Shown: positions 41,583 through 51,352, counted from the first letter of the stretch. The stretch: DNA of 64,000 bases from Nonomuraea angiospora (GCF_014873145.1 NZ_JADBEK010000001.1:124001-188000); one strand, 5' to 3'. The notes: generated from the letters alone by a model not told the origin. A program made the numbers and translations.

Positions 41583-43190
41583 TCAGTGCGAACCGGTCAG
41601 ATCCAGGTCCTTGACCTTCGGGTCGCCCTCGTCGGCGAAGTACTCGCCGCGGGCCGTCGCGTCCTCGCCGTCGGCCACCTTGGTCGCCCGGAACAGCAGC
41701 GTGAGCAGCGCCGCCACCGCCAGGTTCACGGCCACCGCCACGAACCCGGGGTAGATCGTCATCTTGGTGTCGAAGCCCAGGTTCGACAGCGCGAACGCCG
41801 AGCCGCCGAAGTGCAGCTTGCCGCTGGCGGGGTTCGGGATGAGGTACAGCATCCACATGCCCGCCACCAGGCCGGCCGCCCAGCCCGCGATCAGGCCGCC
41901 CTTGTGGAACCAGCGCGTGTACAGGCCCAGCGCCACCGCCGGCAGCGTCTGCAGGATGATCACGCCGCCGATGAGCTGCAGGTCGATCGAGAACTGCGGG
42001 TCGAGCAGCAGGATGCACAGCACCGCGCCCACCTTGACCACCAGCGACACGATCTTGGAGACGTTGGCCTCCTCGCGGTCGCTGGCGTTCTTGTTGAAGT
42101 ACTCGCGGTAGATGTTGCGGGTGAACAGGTTCGCCGCCGCGATCGACATGATCGCCGCGGGGACGAGCGCGCCGATGCCGATGGCCGCGTACGCGACGCC
42201 CGTGAACCAGTCGGGGAAGACCTTGTCGAACAGCAGGGGCACGATCGTGTTGTTGTCGGCCTTGCCGTTGCTCATCACCGGCTTGACGCCGGCCGCGATG
42301 GCCATGAAGCCGAGCAGCGCGATCAGGCCGAGCACGAAGCTGTAGGCGGGCAGCGCGGACATGTTCCGCTTGATGACGTTGCGGTTCTTCGAGGCCAGCA
42401 CGCCGGTGAGGCTGTGCGGGTAGAGGAACAGCGCCAGCGCCGAGCCGAAGGCCAGCGTCACGTACTGGAGCTGGTTGTTGGCGTTCAGGATGATGCCGTC
42501 GCCCGGTGCCGGGGTGGCGTCGAACTTGGCCTTGGCCGCGTCGAAGATCGAGTCCCATCCGCCCAGCTTGGCCGGGATGTAGATGACGGCCGCCAGGATC
42601 ACGATGTAGATCAGCGCGTCCTTCACGAACGCGATGAGCGCGGGCGCCCGCAGGCCCGACTGGTAGGTGTACGCGGCCAGGATCGCGAACGCGATCACGA
42701 TCGGCAGGTGCCCGGTGATCCCCATCGCCTTCAGCACCGACTCGATGCCGATGAGCTGGAGCGCGATGTACGGCATCGTCGCCACCAGCCCGGTGATCGC
42801 GATCACCAGCGCCAGCGTCGGCGACCCGAACCGGGCCCGGACGAAGTCGGCAGGGGTGACGAAACCGTGCACGTGCGACACCGACCACATCCGCGCCAGC
42901 ACCAGGAACACCAGCGGGTACACCACGACCGTGTACGGCAGCGCGTAGAACCCGAGCGCGCCGGAGCTGAACACCAGCGCCGGCACCGCGACGAACGTGT
43001 AGGCGGTGTAGAGGTCGCCGCCCACCAGGAACCATGTGATCCAGGACCCGAAGCTGCGCCCGCCGAGCCCCCACTCGTTGAGGCTGGCCAGGTCGGTCGG
43101 CCGCCGCCACCGTGCGGCCACGAACCCCATGACGGTGACCAGCAGGAACAGCAGCACGAAGACGACCAGCTCGGTCGTGTGCCCGCTCAC
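41583..43190 (-). CDS. Sodium:solute symporter (SSS family, monocarboxylate type)
   Basis: A 535-residue transporter with about 13 membrane helices. Signature stretches include GGRSFGSWITWFLVGGDLYTAYTF, HVHGFVTPADFVRARFGS and ALVPAAIMSIAAANLFTRNIYR. It resembles MctP-type importers of lactate, pyruvate and other monocarboxylates; the substrate is inferred. The start GTG 43190 overlaps the stop of the small membrane partner by GTGA. Expression is driven from a promoter at 43462-43490. Confidence 0.9.
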   Translation of the reverse strand: MSGHTTELVVFVLLFLLVTVMGFVAARWRRPTDLASLNEWGLGGRSFGSWITWFLVGGDLYTAYTFVAVPALVFSSGALGFYALPYTVVVYPLVFLVLARMWSVSHVHGFVTPADFVRARFGSPTLALVIAITGLVATMPYIALQLIGIESVLKAMGITGHLPIVIAFAILAAYTYQSGLRAPALIAFVKDALIYIVILAAVIYIPAKLGGWDSIFDAAKAKFDATPAPGDGIILNANNQLQYVTLAFGSALALFLYPHSLTGVLASKNRNVIKRNMSALPAYSFVLGLIALLGFMAIAAGVKPVMSNGKADNNTIVPLLFDKVFPDWFTGVAYAAIGIGALVPAAIMSIAAANLFTRNIYREYFNKNASDREEANVSKIVSLVVKVGAVLCILLLDPQFSIDLQLIGGVIILQTLPAVALGLYTRWFHKGGLIAGWAAGLVAGMWMLYLIPNPASGKLHFGGSAFALSNLGFDTKMTIYPGFVAVAVNLAVAALLTLLFRATKVADGEDATARGEYFADEGDPKVKDLDLTGSH

Positions 43191-43396
43191 TTGGTCATCC
43201 TGTAGACGATGGTCGTGGACCCGACGCCGACCACGATGAAGGCCAGCTGGAGCCAGTAGAAGAGCGGGAAGCCCAGCAGGCGGGGCTCGTCGGCGTTGAA
43301 CAGGAACGTCAGCAGCGGCAGCACGATGGGCAGGATCAGCAGCCAGTTCCAGGGGCTGCGGTCGGTGCGTGGCTGCCCGGGTTCCCCGGTAGTCAT
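43187..43396 (-). CDS. DUF3311-type small membrane partner of the symporter
   Basis: A 69-residue protein with two membrane helices (WNWLLILPIVLPLLTFLFN and GFPLFYWLQLAFIVVGVGS). It is typical of the DUF3311 proteins encoded immediately before SSS symporters. It is translationally coupled to the symporter by GTGA. ATG 43396 with GGAGGG upstream is preferred to TTG 43399. Probable stabilising subunit of the transporter. Confidence 0.85.
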   Translation of the reverse strand: MTTGEPGQPRTDRSPWNWLLILPIVLPLLTFLFNADEPRLLGFPLFYWLQLAFIVVGVGSTTIVYRMTK

Positions 43397-43461
43397 CAAC
43401 CCTCCGATGAGTGGATCTGGAGCCGGCTGTGACCGGTTCCTGACGGGTAGTCAATGGAGGG

Positions 43462-43490
43462 AGAGTAGCTTTGCGGTGGTATTAATCCAA
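43462..43490 (-). promoter_or_regulatory. Promoter of the symporter operon
   Basis: On the minus strand TTGGAT (complement of 43485-43490), a 17-bp spacer and TACTCT (complement of 43462-43467) make a good housekeeping-type promoter about 65 bp before ATG 43396. The surrounding 43460-43570 is unusually AT-rich for this genome, with no gene. Confidence 0.6.
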
Positions 43491-43499
43491 ATGTCGGCA

Positions 43500-44143
43500 A
43501 TATTACGGTTTGGCTTAAAATCTCCGACCATTCCCGGCAGGCCACTCGCGCCACCCCAGAAACCATAAACACTGGCCCGCCGCACGCCTCCCCCTGATCG
43601 CCGAATGGTCCCTTCCCCGCGCCGAACGGTCCCGCACCCTCACCCCACGGCCCCTGGGCCGCGGTGCGCGACGGCAGGGGAGGTCGCGGCGCGTCGGGGT
43701 GCGGCGGAGCCCGGCGCTGTCGACGGTGCCCGGCCCTCTGGGGGTGCGCTTTGCCAGGCCGTGCAGTGCCGCACCACCAGGGCGCCGCGCCGGCGGGTGT
43801 CGCGTGATTAGCGGGCGTTGCGGGTGGTGGGGCTGGGCGGCTACGCAGGACGGCGCTTCGGGGCGCCGCGTCGGCGGGTCGGGGTGTGGCGGAGCCCTGC
43901 GCCGTTGACGGTGCCCGGCCCTTTGAGACGCCCCTTGGCGAGCCGTGCCGTACCGCGCCACCAGGGCGCCGCGCTGGCGGGTGTCGCGTGGTTAGCGGGC
44001 GTTGCGGGTGGCGGGACTGGGCGGCTACGCAGGATGGCGCTTCGGGGCGCCGCGTCGGCGGGCCGGGTGCGGCGGAGCCCGGCGCTGTTGACGGTGCCCG
44101 GCCCTCTGGGGCGCGTTATGCCCGAAGTCGGGCGTCGCGTTGG
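43500..44143. repeat. Gene-free block with about 184-bp tandem repeats
   Basis: No convincing gene lies between 43500 and 44143. From about 43690 to 44115 a unit of about 184 bp recurs: CGGAGCC...GACGGTGCCCGGCCCT starts at 43705, 43890 and 44073 (periods 185 and 183), with about 2.3 copies and roughly 10-15% divergence. Open frames in it (RRAGGCR..., WAATQDGASGRR) recur only because the DNA repeats, so I treat it as non-coding. It borders the VOC gene remnant at 44144. Confidence 0.75.
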
Positions 44144-44263
44144 TCAGGTGGTGCGGTCGGCGGTGGTTTTGGGGGTGTGGCGGACGTCCCCCGGCCGGCC
44201 CACTCGGCGCGTCCAGGCCGCGAACTCCACCAGCACCCCATCGGGATCCTTGAAGTAGATCAC
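44144..44263 (-). pseudogene. Stranded 3' end of a VOC/glyoxalase-family gene
   Basis: Reading leftward from GTG 44263 gives 39 residues beginning VIYFKDPDGVLVEFAAW, the usual C-terminal strand and metal-binding edge of vicinal-oxygen-chelate (glyoxalase) proteins, then a normal stop. The rest of the gene is missing: the sequence breaks off beyond 44263 and runs into the divergent SDR promoter. Most likely it is a deletion remnant at a rearrangement point. Confidence 0.65.
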
Positions 44264-44319
44264 AGTTATCCGGAAAAACATGACACGGGTTGTCGGGTAT
44301 TCGGGGAACGATCGGCCGC

Positions 44320-45210
44320 ATGATTGCTTTGGTGGCGGGCGCGACCCGCGGAACGGGACGGGGCATCGCGCTGGCGCTGGGCGCGGCGGGCGCGACGGTC
44401 TACTGCACGGGCAGGAGCACGCGGGAGCGGCGCTCGGAGATGAACCGGCCGGAGACCATCGAGGAGACGGCGGAGCTGGTGACCGCGGCCGGCGGGACGG
44501 GCATCGCGGTCCAGGTCGACCACCTGGACCCCGCCCAGGTGGAGGCGCTGGCCGGGCGGGTGGAGCGCGAGCAGGGCAGGCTCGACGTGCTGGTCAACGA
44601 CGTGTGGGGCAGCGACCACCTCTGGGAGTGGGACACCCCGGTCTGGAAACACGACATGGACAAGGGTTTCCGGCTGCTCAGGCTGGCGGTGGACACGCAC
44701 ATCATCAGCAGCCGCCACCTGCTCCCGCTGCTGATCAGGAACGAGGGCGGCCTGGTCGTCGAGGTCACCGACGGCACCTGGGCCTTCAACGAGACCCGCT
44801 ACCGCGAGAACGTCTACTACGACCTGGCCAAGGTCTCGGTGAACCGGCTGGCCTTCGCCTGGTCGCGCGAGCTGCGCCCGTACGGGGGGACCGCGGTGGC
44901 GGTGACTCCGGGGTTCCTGCGCTCGGAGGCCATGCTCGACGGCTTCGGCGTCACGGAGGACAACTGGCGCGAGGCGAAGGTGGACGTCACCTGGATGGTC
45001 TCCGAGACCCCCGCGTACGTCGGCAGGGGCGTCGCCGCCCTCGCCGCCGACCCCGACCGGCAGCGCTGGTCGGGGAGGTCGGTCTCCAGCGAGGACCTGG
45101 CCGGCGCGTACGGCTTCACGGACGTGGACGGCAGCCGCCCGCGGGTGTGGAGCTACATCACGGAGGTACGGGAGCCGGGCAAGGACACCGACCCGGCCGA
45201 ATACCGCTGA
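44320..45210 (+). CDS. SDR-family oxidoreductase
   Basis: A 296-residue short-chain dehydrogenase/reductase. The cofactor motif is VAGATRGTGRGIALALG near the N-terminus, with a Thr/Arg-rich (GRSTRE) turn that favours NADP. The active-site tyrosine lies in YYDLAKVSVNRLAF (Y-x-x-x-K variant). The length is rather long and the middle (WKHDMDKGFRLLRLAVDTHIIS) divergent, as in actinobacterial SDRs of unknown substrate. ATG 44320 is chosen because it starts the Rossmann fold; TTG 44290 is possible. Confidence 0.88.
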   Translation: MIALVAGATRGTGRGIALALGAAGATVYCTGRSTRERRSEMNRPETIEETAELVTAAGGTGIAVQVDHLDPAQVEALAGRVEREQGRLDVLVNDVWGSDHLWEWDTPVWKHDMDKGFRLLRLAVDTHIISSRHLLPLLIRNEGGLVVEVTDGTWAFNETRYRENVYYDLAKVSVNRLAFAWSRELRPYGGTAVAVTPGFLRSEAMLDGFGVTEDNWREAKVDVTWMVSETPAYVGRGVAALAADPDRQRWSGRSVSSEDLAGAYGFTDVDGSRPRVWSYITEVREPGKDTDPAEYR

Positions 45211-45220
45211 CCCGGCAGAG

Positions 45221-45300
45221 GGTCAGGGCTGATCAAGGCGGGTCAGGGCTGATCAAGGGCCGGTAGAGGGCTGATCAAGCGCCGGTAGGAGGCCGGTAGA
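45221..45300. repeat. Tandem copies of the 3' end of the WYL regulator gene
   Basis: AGGGCTGATCAAG occurs at 45225-45237, 45245-45257 and 45267-45279, and CCGGTAG elements alternate with it up to 45300. The third copy contains the true stop (45275-45277); the others repeat the stop and last codons beyond it. This is a tail duplication like that at 304 and 61791. Confidence 0.8.
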
Positions 45301-46231
45301 GGGCGGACATGCGGGCGGCGGCGTCGGCGATCAGCTCCCGCAGCTCGGGCGGGTCCAGCACCTCGGCCTCCGGCCCGAACCGCAGCACCTGCGAGAACGC
45401 CACCGGCACCGACTCCACCGCCAGCCGCACCGTCCCGTCCGGCCGGAGCGAGGCGAGCGCGTCGTCGAGCGCGGCCGGGTCGGCGATGTGCCGCAGCATC
45501 CGCACCCCCCGCTCGCTGAGCCGCAGCGTGACCACGTCCCGCAGCAGCGACCGGGAGAACTCCGCCGACCGCTCCGCCCAGAAGGCGGCCAGGTCGAAGG
45601 AGGGCTCCCGGTCGAACGGCTCGGCCAGCACGGACACCGCGCCGAACCGGTGCACGCGGAAGATCAGGAACCGGGTCCCGAGCCGCGCGGCCAGGTACCA
45701 GGCGCCCGCCTTGAGCACCAGCCCGTATGGCTCCAGCGTGCGCACGTTCCCCTTGTAGACGGCCGAGACGCGGCGGTCGTTCCACACGGCCCTGGCCAGC
45801 GGCGCGAGCGCCTCCGGCGGCGGGTCGCCGCCGGAGAACCAGCCGGGCGCGTCCAGGTGGAAGCGCTGCGCCGCGACGGCCGGCGCGTCCCGCAGCGCGG
45901 GGGAGAGCGCGGCGGCGGCCTTCAGCCGGGCCGTGGCCGCCACCTCCTCCAGCCCCATCTCCCGCAGCGCCGCCGGCACCCCCGACAGGAACAGGGCCTC
46001 CGCCTCGGCCCGGTCCAGCCCGGTCAGCCGCGTCCGGTACCCGTCGAGCAGCCGGTAGCCGCCGCCGCGTCCCCGGTCGGCGTAGACGGGCACGCCCGCC
46101 TCCGACAGCGCGAGCACGTCGCGGTGTACGGTCCGCTCGGAGACCTCCAGCTCCTTGGCCAGCTCCGCCGCCGTCATCCCGCCCCGGCCCTGCAGCAGCA
46201 GGACCAGCGACATCAGCCGCGAGGCGCGCAC
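45275..46231 (-). CDS. WYL-domain transcriptional regulator (DeoR-type helix-turn-helix)
   Basis: A 318-residue regulator. The N-terminal winged helix begins VRASRLMSLVLLLQGRGGMTAAELAKE and LEVSERTVHRDVLAL; a WYL domain (about 150-240, WYLAARLGTRFLIFRVHR) and a C-terminal extension follow. WYL regulators often sense a nucleic-acid or small-molecule ligand. The start GTG 46231 overlaps the hydrolase gene by 19 bp, so the hydrolase and regulator probably form an operon. Confidence 0.88.
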   Translation of the reverse strand: MRASRLMSLVLLLQGRGGMTAAELAKELEVSERTVHRDVLALSEAGVPVYADRGRGGGYRLLDGYRTRLTGLDRAEAEALFLSGVPAALREMGLEEVAATARLKAAAALSPALRDAPAVAAQRFHLDAPGWFSGGDPPPEALAPLARAVWNDRRVSAVYKGNVRTLEPYGLVLKAGAWYLAARLGTRFLIFRVHRFGAVSVLAEPFDREPSFDLAAFWAERSAEFSRSLLRDVVTLRLSERGVRMLRHIADPAALDDALASLRPDGTVRLAVESVPVAFSQVLRFGPEAEVLDPPELRELIADAAARMSALYRPPTGA

Positions 46232-47799
46232 AGCGGCAGCACCACGGCGGAGGGACGGTCGGGGGAGTGGAACACCTCGACGTCGGCGGGCACCATCGCG
46301 CCGTCGCCCCCGCCGAGGGGGTCGCCGTTGCCGGGGTTGCGGGCGATCGTCGGGTACGCCCCGGCCGCCACGTGCACCCTGATCCGGTGGTCGCGCCCGA
46401 ACCGGTGCGCGATCGGCCACAGGTCCACGGAGACCCGCCGTACCCCGTCCAGGGAGTCCGACGCCGAAAGGCGGCGCACGCCCTCGCACACGTTGTACGA
46501 GCGCCCGTCCGGGTACACGTCGCACACCCGCACCACCACGTCCACGTACGGCGTGCTCGACCGCACGAACAGCTCGCCCCGCACCGGCCCGATCATCTCC
46601 ACGTCCGACTCCAGTGCCGCCGAACTGTACACCAGCACGTCGCGTCGCTGTTCCAGCCGCCGCTGATCACGCGGCCGGGAGTCGCCCAGCAGGACCGGCC
46701 CGCCGATCACCGGCGTCGGGTGGGAGGGGTGGTACCGGAACCGGTCGGGCGGGGCGTCGAGGGGCCCGTCGGTCCCCAGCCCGAACCCGTGCTGCAGGTG
46801 CCAGCGCTGCTCCCGCGTCCCCGGCGCCGGCCAGTCGGGGAAGTCGCGCCACTCCTCGGCCCCCGTCACGTACAGGCGCACGGGGTCGGGCCGCAGCCCG
46901 GAGAAGTCGCCCAGCAGGTGCGCGCGGAACCAGGCCAGCGACTCGGCCATGGCGGGCCGCCCGTGCCGGGTGTCGATGTGGTACCAGGGGCCGATCGTCA
47001 GGTACGGCCGCCGCCCCGCGGCCCGCATCGCCGTGTAGTCCTTGAGCTGCCACGGCAGGAAGACGTCGTACCAGCCGCCCAGCATGGTGACGGCCGCGTC
47101 CACCTCGCCCACCTTCGGTGAGAAGTCACGTTTGTCCCAGTAGGGGACGTCCGGGTGGGCGTGATGCATGAGCAGGTCCTGGTAGAACCGGAGCGGCCGC
47201 CCGGCCGAGGCCAAGTCCAGCTCGGCCACGGGGCGGCCCGACAGGACCGCCCTGCGGGTCAGCCGGGGCGCGGTCAGCAGGGCGGCGCCGCCGAACCGGC
47301 GCGACATGCCGTCGGTGAGCGTGGTCCAGCTCAGCGTCGACTCCAGCGCGAACGCGCCGCCCACGTACGCCGCGTCCCTGAACTGGGAGGCGGTGATCTG
47401 CGTGGCCATGGCCCTCAGCTCGGGCCCGGCGTAGGGCGCGACGGCCCACTGCGTGTAACCGAGGTAGGAGGGGCCGAACATCGCGAACGAGCCGCCGTAC
47501 CAGGGCTGCTTGCGCAGCCAGGCGATGGTGGCCAGGCCGTCGTCGTGCTCGTCCCCGAGCGGGTCGAGCAGCCCGCCGGAGCCGAAGCCGCCGCGGCAGC
47601 TCTGGATGACGACGTGGAAGCCCTGCCGGGCGAAGCCGCGGCCGTAGTACCAGCCGAACAGGCCGCGCCGGCCGTACGGCGAGCGCATCAGGATGACGGG
47701 AGCCCGCTCGTCTCCGGCCGGGGCGTAGTGGTCGGCCAGGAGTGTCACGCCGTCGGGCATCGGAACGGGAAGATCCCGCTGGAGCCGCACGCGTCTCAT
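46213..47799 (-). CDS. CocE/NonD-type hydrolase (X-Pro dipeptidyl-peptidase/esterase family)
   Basis: A 528-residue alpha/beta-hydrolase with a C-terminal galactose-binding-like jelly roll (PF02129 plus PF08530). The nucleophile is S111 in GPSYLGYTQW; the acid and His lie in GGWYDVFLPW and IGPWYHID. Substrates of the family range from cocaine-type esters to acyl-peptides and beta-lactams; the natural one is unknown. It overlaps the WYL regulator gene downstream. ATG 47799. Confidence 0.88.
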   Translation of the reverse strand: MRRVRLQRDLPVPMPDGVTLLADHYAPAGDERAPVILMRSPYGRRGLFGWYYGRGFARQGFHVVIQSCRGGFGSGGLLDPLGDEHDDGLATIAWLRKQPWYGGSFAMFGPSYLGYTQWAVAPYAGPELRAMATQITASQFRDAAYVGGAFALESTLSWTTLTDGMSRRFGGAALLTAPRLTRRAVLSGRPVAELDLASAGRPLRFYQDLLMHHAHPDVPYWDKRDFSPKVGEVDAAVTMLGGWYDVFLPWQLKDYTAMRAAGRRPYLTIGPWYHIDTRHGRPAMAESLAWFRAHLLGDFSGLRPDPVRLYVTGAEEWRDFPDWPAPGTREQRWHLQHGFGLGTDGPLDAPPDRFRYHPSHPTPVIGGPVLLGDSRPRDQRRLEQRRDVLVYSSAALESDVEMIGPVRGELFVRSSTPYVDVVVRVCDVYPDGRSYNVCEGVRRLSASDSLDGVRRVSVDLWPIAHRFGRDHRIRVHVAAGAYPTIARNPGNGDPLGGGDGAMVPADVEVFHSPDRPSAVVLPLCAPRG

Positions 47800-47857
47800 G
47801 TACTAACCAGTAACAGATGCCCCCGGGCCGTGACAGCCCGGGGGCACCCGTGGGCCG

Positions 47858-50800
47858 CTACGGGGTCGCCCGGTCGGGGCGCTCCGAGATGCGGACGGCG
47901 TTCACGATCGTGGCGCCCTGCCGGGTGGCGAAGCGCACGTTGAGCTGGCCGTCGGTGACCTTCACCGTGTACTGCCTGCTCACCGCCGTGTACGTGCCCG
48001 CCTCCAGGGCCAGGTCGAGCGCCGGGATCGCCAGCTGCCCCTCGACGAGGACGTCGAAGACCCGCTTGCCCGGCTGCGTGCTCTTCAGGTCGGCGAAGTC
48101 CAGCTCGACGGTGTACGTGCCGGCGGGCACGTTGTCGAAGCGGTACTCCAGCATCTTCTCCCTGGCGGTCCTGAACAGCGCCTGGTCGGAGGTGCCCGCG
48201 ATGGTCCTGGACGTGCTCGACGTGCTGGTCGAGGTGGCCACGTAGCCGTAGCTGCCCGCGGCGTACTTCTTGTCCGGCGTCCAGGTGTCACCGGCGCCGT
48301 CGACCACGTTCTTCGTGGCGCCCGTGTCGATGGCGACCTGCAGCTTCGGCACCACGACCGACACCTTGATCTCGATGTTCGGCTGCCGGCCGCTGGCCGA
48401 CCGGACGAGGAGCGTGCCGGTCTTGACCGTGCCGGGCGCGACGCCCGCGCTGGAGAGCGTGGCCTTCAGCGTCACCTTCTGCCCCTTGGCCAGCTCGCCC
48501 GAGGCCGGCGTCGTGGCGAACCACGGCTCCGAGACCACCGTGTACGGCGTCGGCGAGCCCAGGTTCGTCAGCTCCAGCGTCCTGGTGCGGGTGGACCCGG
48601 CCGGCATCACCACGGTCAGCTCGCCCGCCGACGCGCTCACCTGGCCGGTGACCAGCGCCGTGTCGATCCGCGTCACCGTGGTGGGCGCGACCGTGACGGG
48701 CTTGGTGAAGGTGCCGTAGTGCTCCTTGGACACCACGACGTCGTAGTCACCGGCCAGCACCTGCCCGTAGAACGAGCCGTCCTCGCCGGTCGTGAACGTG
48801 GCCACGTCGCCCACCTTGACCGTCGCCCCGGCCAGCGGCTTGCCGTCGTTGGCGTCGGTGACCGCGCCGGTGACCAGGCCGTGCCGGCTGGCCGTGAACG
48901 TCAGGCCCTGCCCGGTGGACAGCACCGGCTCCTCGTAGGAGTAGAGCATGGCGTCGGTGCCGCCCGCGTTCTCGACGCCGATGGTGGCGCTGGAGCCCTG
49001 CTCGCGCTCGCTGTCGATGTCCTTGTACCGGAAGGCGATCGAGCCGTCCTCGCCCAGCAGCGCCGAGAACGACACCCGCAGGCCGGAGGCGTTGTAGAAG
49101 GCGGCGTTGCGCCACTCCACCACGAACGTCCGGTGCGGCGCCGTGCCCGTCACCCCGGTGTAGACCCCGGCCTGGGCGTCCATGATGAGGTCGTCCCAGT
49201 ACGGGTAGACCGCGTTGTTGGGCGTGGTCGTGGTCGGCAGCCGGCCGTTGCTGCCGGTGGTGACCCGGTCGGTGGCGAACGAGACGTACCCGTTCGTGCC
49301 GATCCATGCCTTGCCGTAGCCCGTGCCGTAGAAGGGGACCGGGAACGGCAGCGTCACCTGCACGGCCTCGTCGTCGCCGCTGAGCGCCAGCTTCTCGGTA
49401 CCGGCCACGTACGCCTGGGCGCCGCTCTTGCAGGTGTAGCCGAAGTTGTCGCCGCGCAGCGGCAGCTCGATGTCCTTGGTCACGTCGCCGGCCACCGAGA
49501 CGGACGCCGTCGTGCCGCTGGAGCAGCGGGACACCGGCGTGACCTTCAGCTCGTAGTCGCCCTGCGGCAGCGTCAGGCTGTAGCGGCCCGAGGCGTCGGT
49601 CACGGTGCTCACCGGCGTGCCGGCGGCCTCCACCGTCGCGCCCGCCTCAGGCGTGCCCGCGGTGCTGACCGTGCCGGACACCACGCCGGACTGCAGCCGG
49701 GTCATGGACACGTCCGCGGTCGCGGCCTGCCCGGCCGTGACCGTGGCCGTCGCGCCCGCCTTCTCGTAGCCGAACTTCTCCGCGCTGACCTGGTAGTCGC
49801 CCGGCAGCAGGCGCGGCACCGCGTACGTGCCGTCCTGGCCCGTCGTCACCGTGCGGCTCAGCGGCCCCGAGAGCGTGATCGTCACGCCCGCCAGCGGCGA
49901 GCCGGCCGAGGTGACGGTGCCGCGCAGGTCGCCGAGGTCCTCGTGCGGCGCGGCCTGGACGGCGGCGTAGGTGTCGAGCCGGCCCTCGCCCCAGACGTTG
50001 TTGTCGGCCGCGGTGCCGCCGCAGCTGGTGTCGCTGACGTCGACGGCGGTGCTGTCGAGCAGCGGCCTGGTGGCCGCCACCTTGCCCTGCAGGCCGGGCG
50101 AGCCCGACCAGATCAGCGCGACCGTGGCGGCCACGTGCGGCGAGGCCATCGAGGTGCCGGTGAAGCTCTCGTGGGAGTTGCCCGGGGTCGAGGAGCGCAC
50201 GTTGACGGCCGGGGCCGCGATGTTCGGCTTGATCTCGCCGTTCTCGCCCTCACCCTTGCTGGAGCGGTTGTAGAGCGTGTTGTTGACGTCGAAGCCGCCC
50301 GCGCTGTAGCTCTCCACGTACTGGCCGGGCGAGCCGCTGGTGCGGCAGGCGGGGCCCTCGTTGCCGTTGGCGAACGCGGGGAAGATGCCGGCCGCGACCC
50401 ACGCCTCGACCGTCTCCTTGTACCAGGGGTCGTAGCCGTCGCCGCCCCAGGAGTTGTTGACGATGTCGGGGGCCAGGTCGGGGCGCGGGTTCTGGCCGTT
50501 CAGGTCGGTCGGCGCCAGGACCCACTGCCCGGCCGCCAGCAGGGAGGCGTCGGTGCAGGTGTTGACCTCGCAGCCCTTGGCGGCGATCCACTTGGCGCCG
50601 GGCGCGACGCCGATGCCGTTCGCGCCTACCATCGTGCCCATGGTGTGCGTGCCGTGGCCGTTGTTGTCGCACGGCGCGGGGGACGGGCAGACGCGCGCCG
50701 GGTCGAACCAGTTGTAGTCGTGCGTGAACGTGCCGTCCTGGTTCCTGCCCCGGTAGCTCTGGACCAGGTCGGGATGGTCGAACTGGGCGCCGGAGTCGAT

Positions 50801-51352
50801 GTGGGCGATCACGATGCCCTCGCCGCGGTTGCCCAGCTCGCTCCAGACGCGCGGGGCGTTGACCCGGTCGATGTTCCACTCGACCGCGTTGACCTTCGCC
50901 TCGGCCTTGCCGGGCGTGGGGTCCGGCAGCTTGACGGTGCGGACCGGCTGGATGCTGTCGACGTCGGCCAGCTTGGCGATCTCGCCCGCGAGCTTCGCGT
51001 CGGCGGTCACCCGTACGGCGTTGACGATCCAGTACGGCGTGTAGTCGGTGCGGCGGGAGTCGAGCAGCTTGCGCAGGCCCGCCTGGGAGGCGGCGGCCCG
51101 CTCGGTCTTGGCCTCGAAGACCAGCTCGGCCTTCGTGTCCTTGGTGACGGCCCGGCGGGCGCCGCTCAGGTCGGCCGCCCCTTTCATCCGGACCCAGAAA
51201 GTGGCCTTGTCGTCCTTGTCGAGCTGCGCCTGGACGGCGGCGTCGATCTTCGCGGGCTCCGGCGCGGCCAGCGCCGGGGCCTGCGGGACGCATAAGCCTG
51301 CGATGACGGCGATCCCGGCCAGGACCGCACGCCAGCGGGGGGTGTTGGGCAC
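47858..51352 (-). CDS. Secreted multidomain subtilase (S8)
   Basis: An 1164-residue exported serine protease. Order: signal peptide (1 to about 30, ends PALAAPEPA); inhibitor I9-like prodomain; S8 catalytic domain with D185 (AHIDSGAQF), H233 (NNGHGTHT) and S401 (FTGTSMASPH); several carboxypeptidase-regulatory-like Ig folds (LAGVTITLSG, PEAGATVEAAG, LAGATVKVGD); a beta-rich module; and a C-terminal malectin-like domain (VFDVLVEGQL). It probably degrades extracellular protein or wall material. The start GTG 51352 follows AAGGAGAG. Direct repeats at 51448-51477 may regulate it. Confidence 0.9.
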   Translation of the reverse strand: MPNTPRWRAVLAGIAVIAGLCVPQAPALAAPEPAKIDAAVQAQLDKDDKATFWVRMKGAADLSGARRAVTKDTKAELVFEAKTERAAASQAGLRKLLDSRRTDYTPYWIVNAVRVTADAKLAGEIAKLADVDSIQPVRTVKLPDPTPGKAEAKVNAVEWNIDRVNAPRVWSELGNRGEGIVIAHIDSGAQFDHPDLVQSYRGRNQDGTFTHDYNWFDPARVCPSPAPCDNNGHGTHTMGTMVGANGIGVAPGAKWIAAKGCEVNTCTDASLLAAGQWVLAPTDLNGQNPRPDLAPDIVNNSWGGDGYDPWYKETVEAWVAAGIFPAFANGNEGPACRTSGSPGQYVESYSAGGFDVNNTLYNRSSKGEGENGEIKPNIAAPAVNVRSSTPGNSHESFTGTSMASPHVAATVALIWSGSPGLQGKVAATRPLLDSTAVDVSDTSCGGTAADNNVWGEGRLDTYAAVQAAPHEDLGDLRGTVTSAGSPLAGVTITLSGPLSRTVTTGQDGTYAVPRLLPGDYQVSAEKFGYEKAGATATVTAGQAATADVSMTRLQSGVVSGTVSTAGTPEAGATVEAAGTPVSTVTDASGRYSLTLPQGDYELKVTPVSRCSSGTTASVSVAGDVTKDIELPLRGDNFGYTCKSGAQAYVAGTEKLALSGDDEAVQVTLPFPVPFYGTGYGKAWIGTNGYVSFATDRVTTGSNGRLPTTTTPNNAVYPYWDDLIMDAQAGVYTGVTGTAPHRTFVVEWRNAAFYNASGLRVSFSALLGEDGSIAFRYKDIDSEREQGSSATIGVENAGGTDAMLYSYEEPVLSTGQGLTFTASRHGLVTGAVTDANDGKPLAGATVKVGDVATFTTGEDGSFYGQVLAGDYDVVVSKEHYGTFTKPVTVAPTTVTRIDTALVTGQVSASAGELTVVMPAGSTRTRTLELTNLGSPTPYTVVSEPWFATTPASGELAKGQKVTLKATLSSAGVAPGTVKTGTLLVRSASGRQPNIEIKVSVVVPKLQVAIDTGATKNVVDGAGDTWTPDKKYAAGSYGYVATSTSTSSTSRTIAGTSDQALFRTAREKMLEYRFDNVPAGTYTVELDFADLKSTQPGKRVFDVLVEGQLAIPALDLALEAGTYTAVSRQYTVKVTDGQLNVRFATRQGATIVNAVRISERPDRATP

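Noticed and set aside
43605..44366. Several overlapping short frames in the 184-bp repeat block
   Set aside because: Their repeating peptides arise only from the DNA repeat; no ribosome sites and no family similarity.
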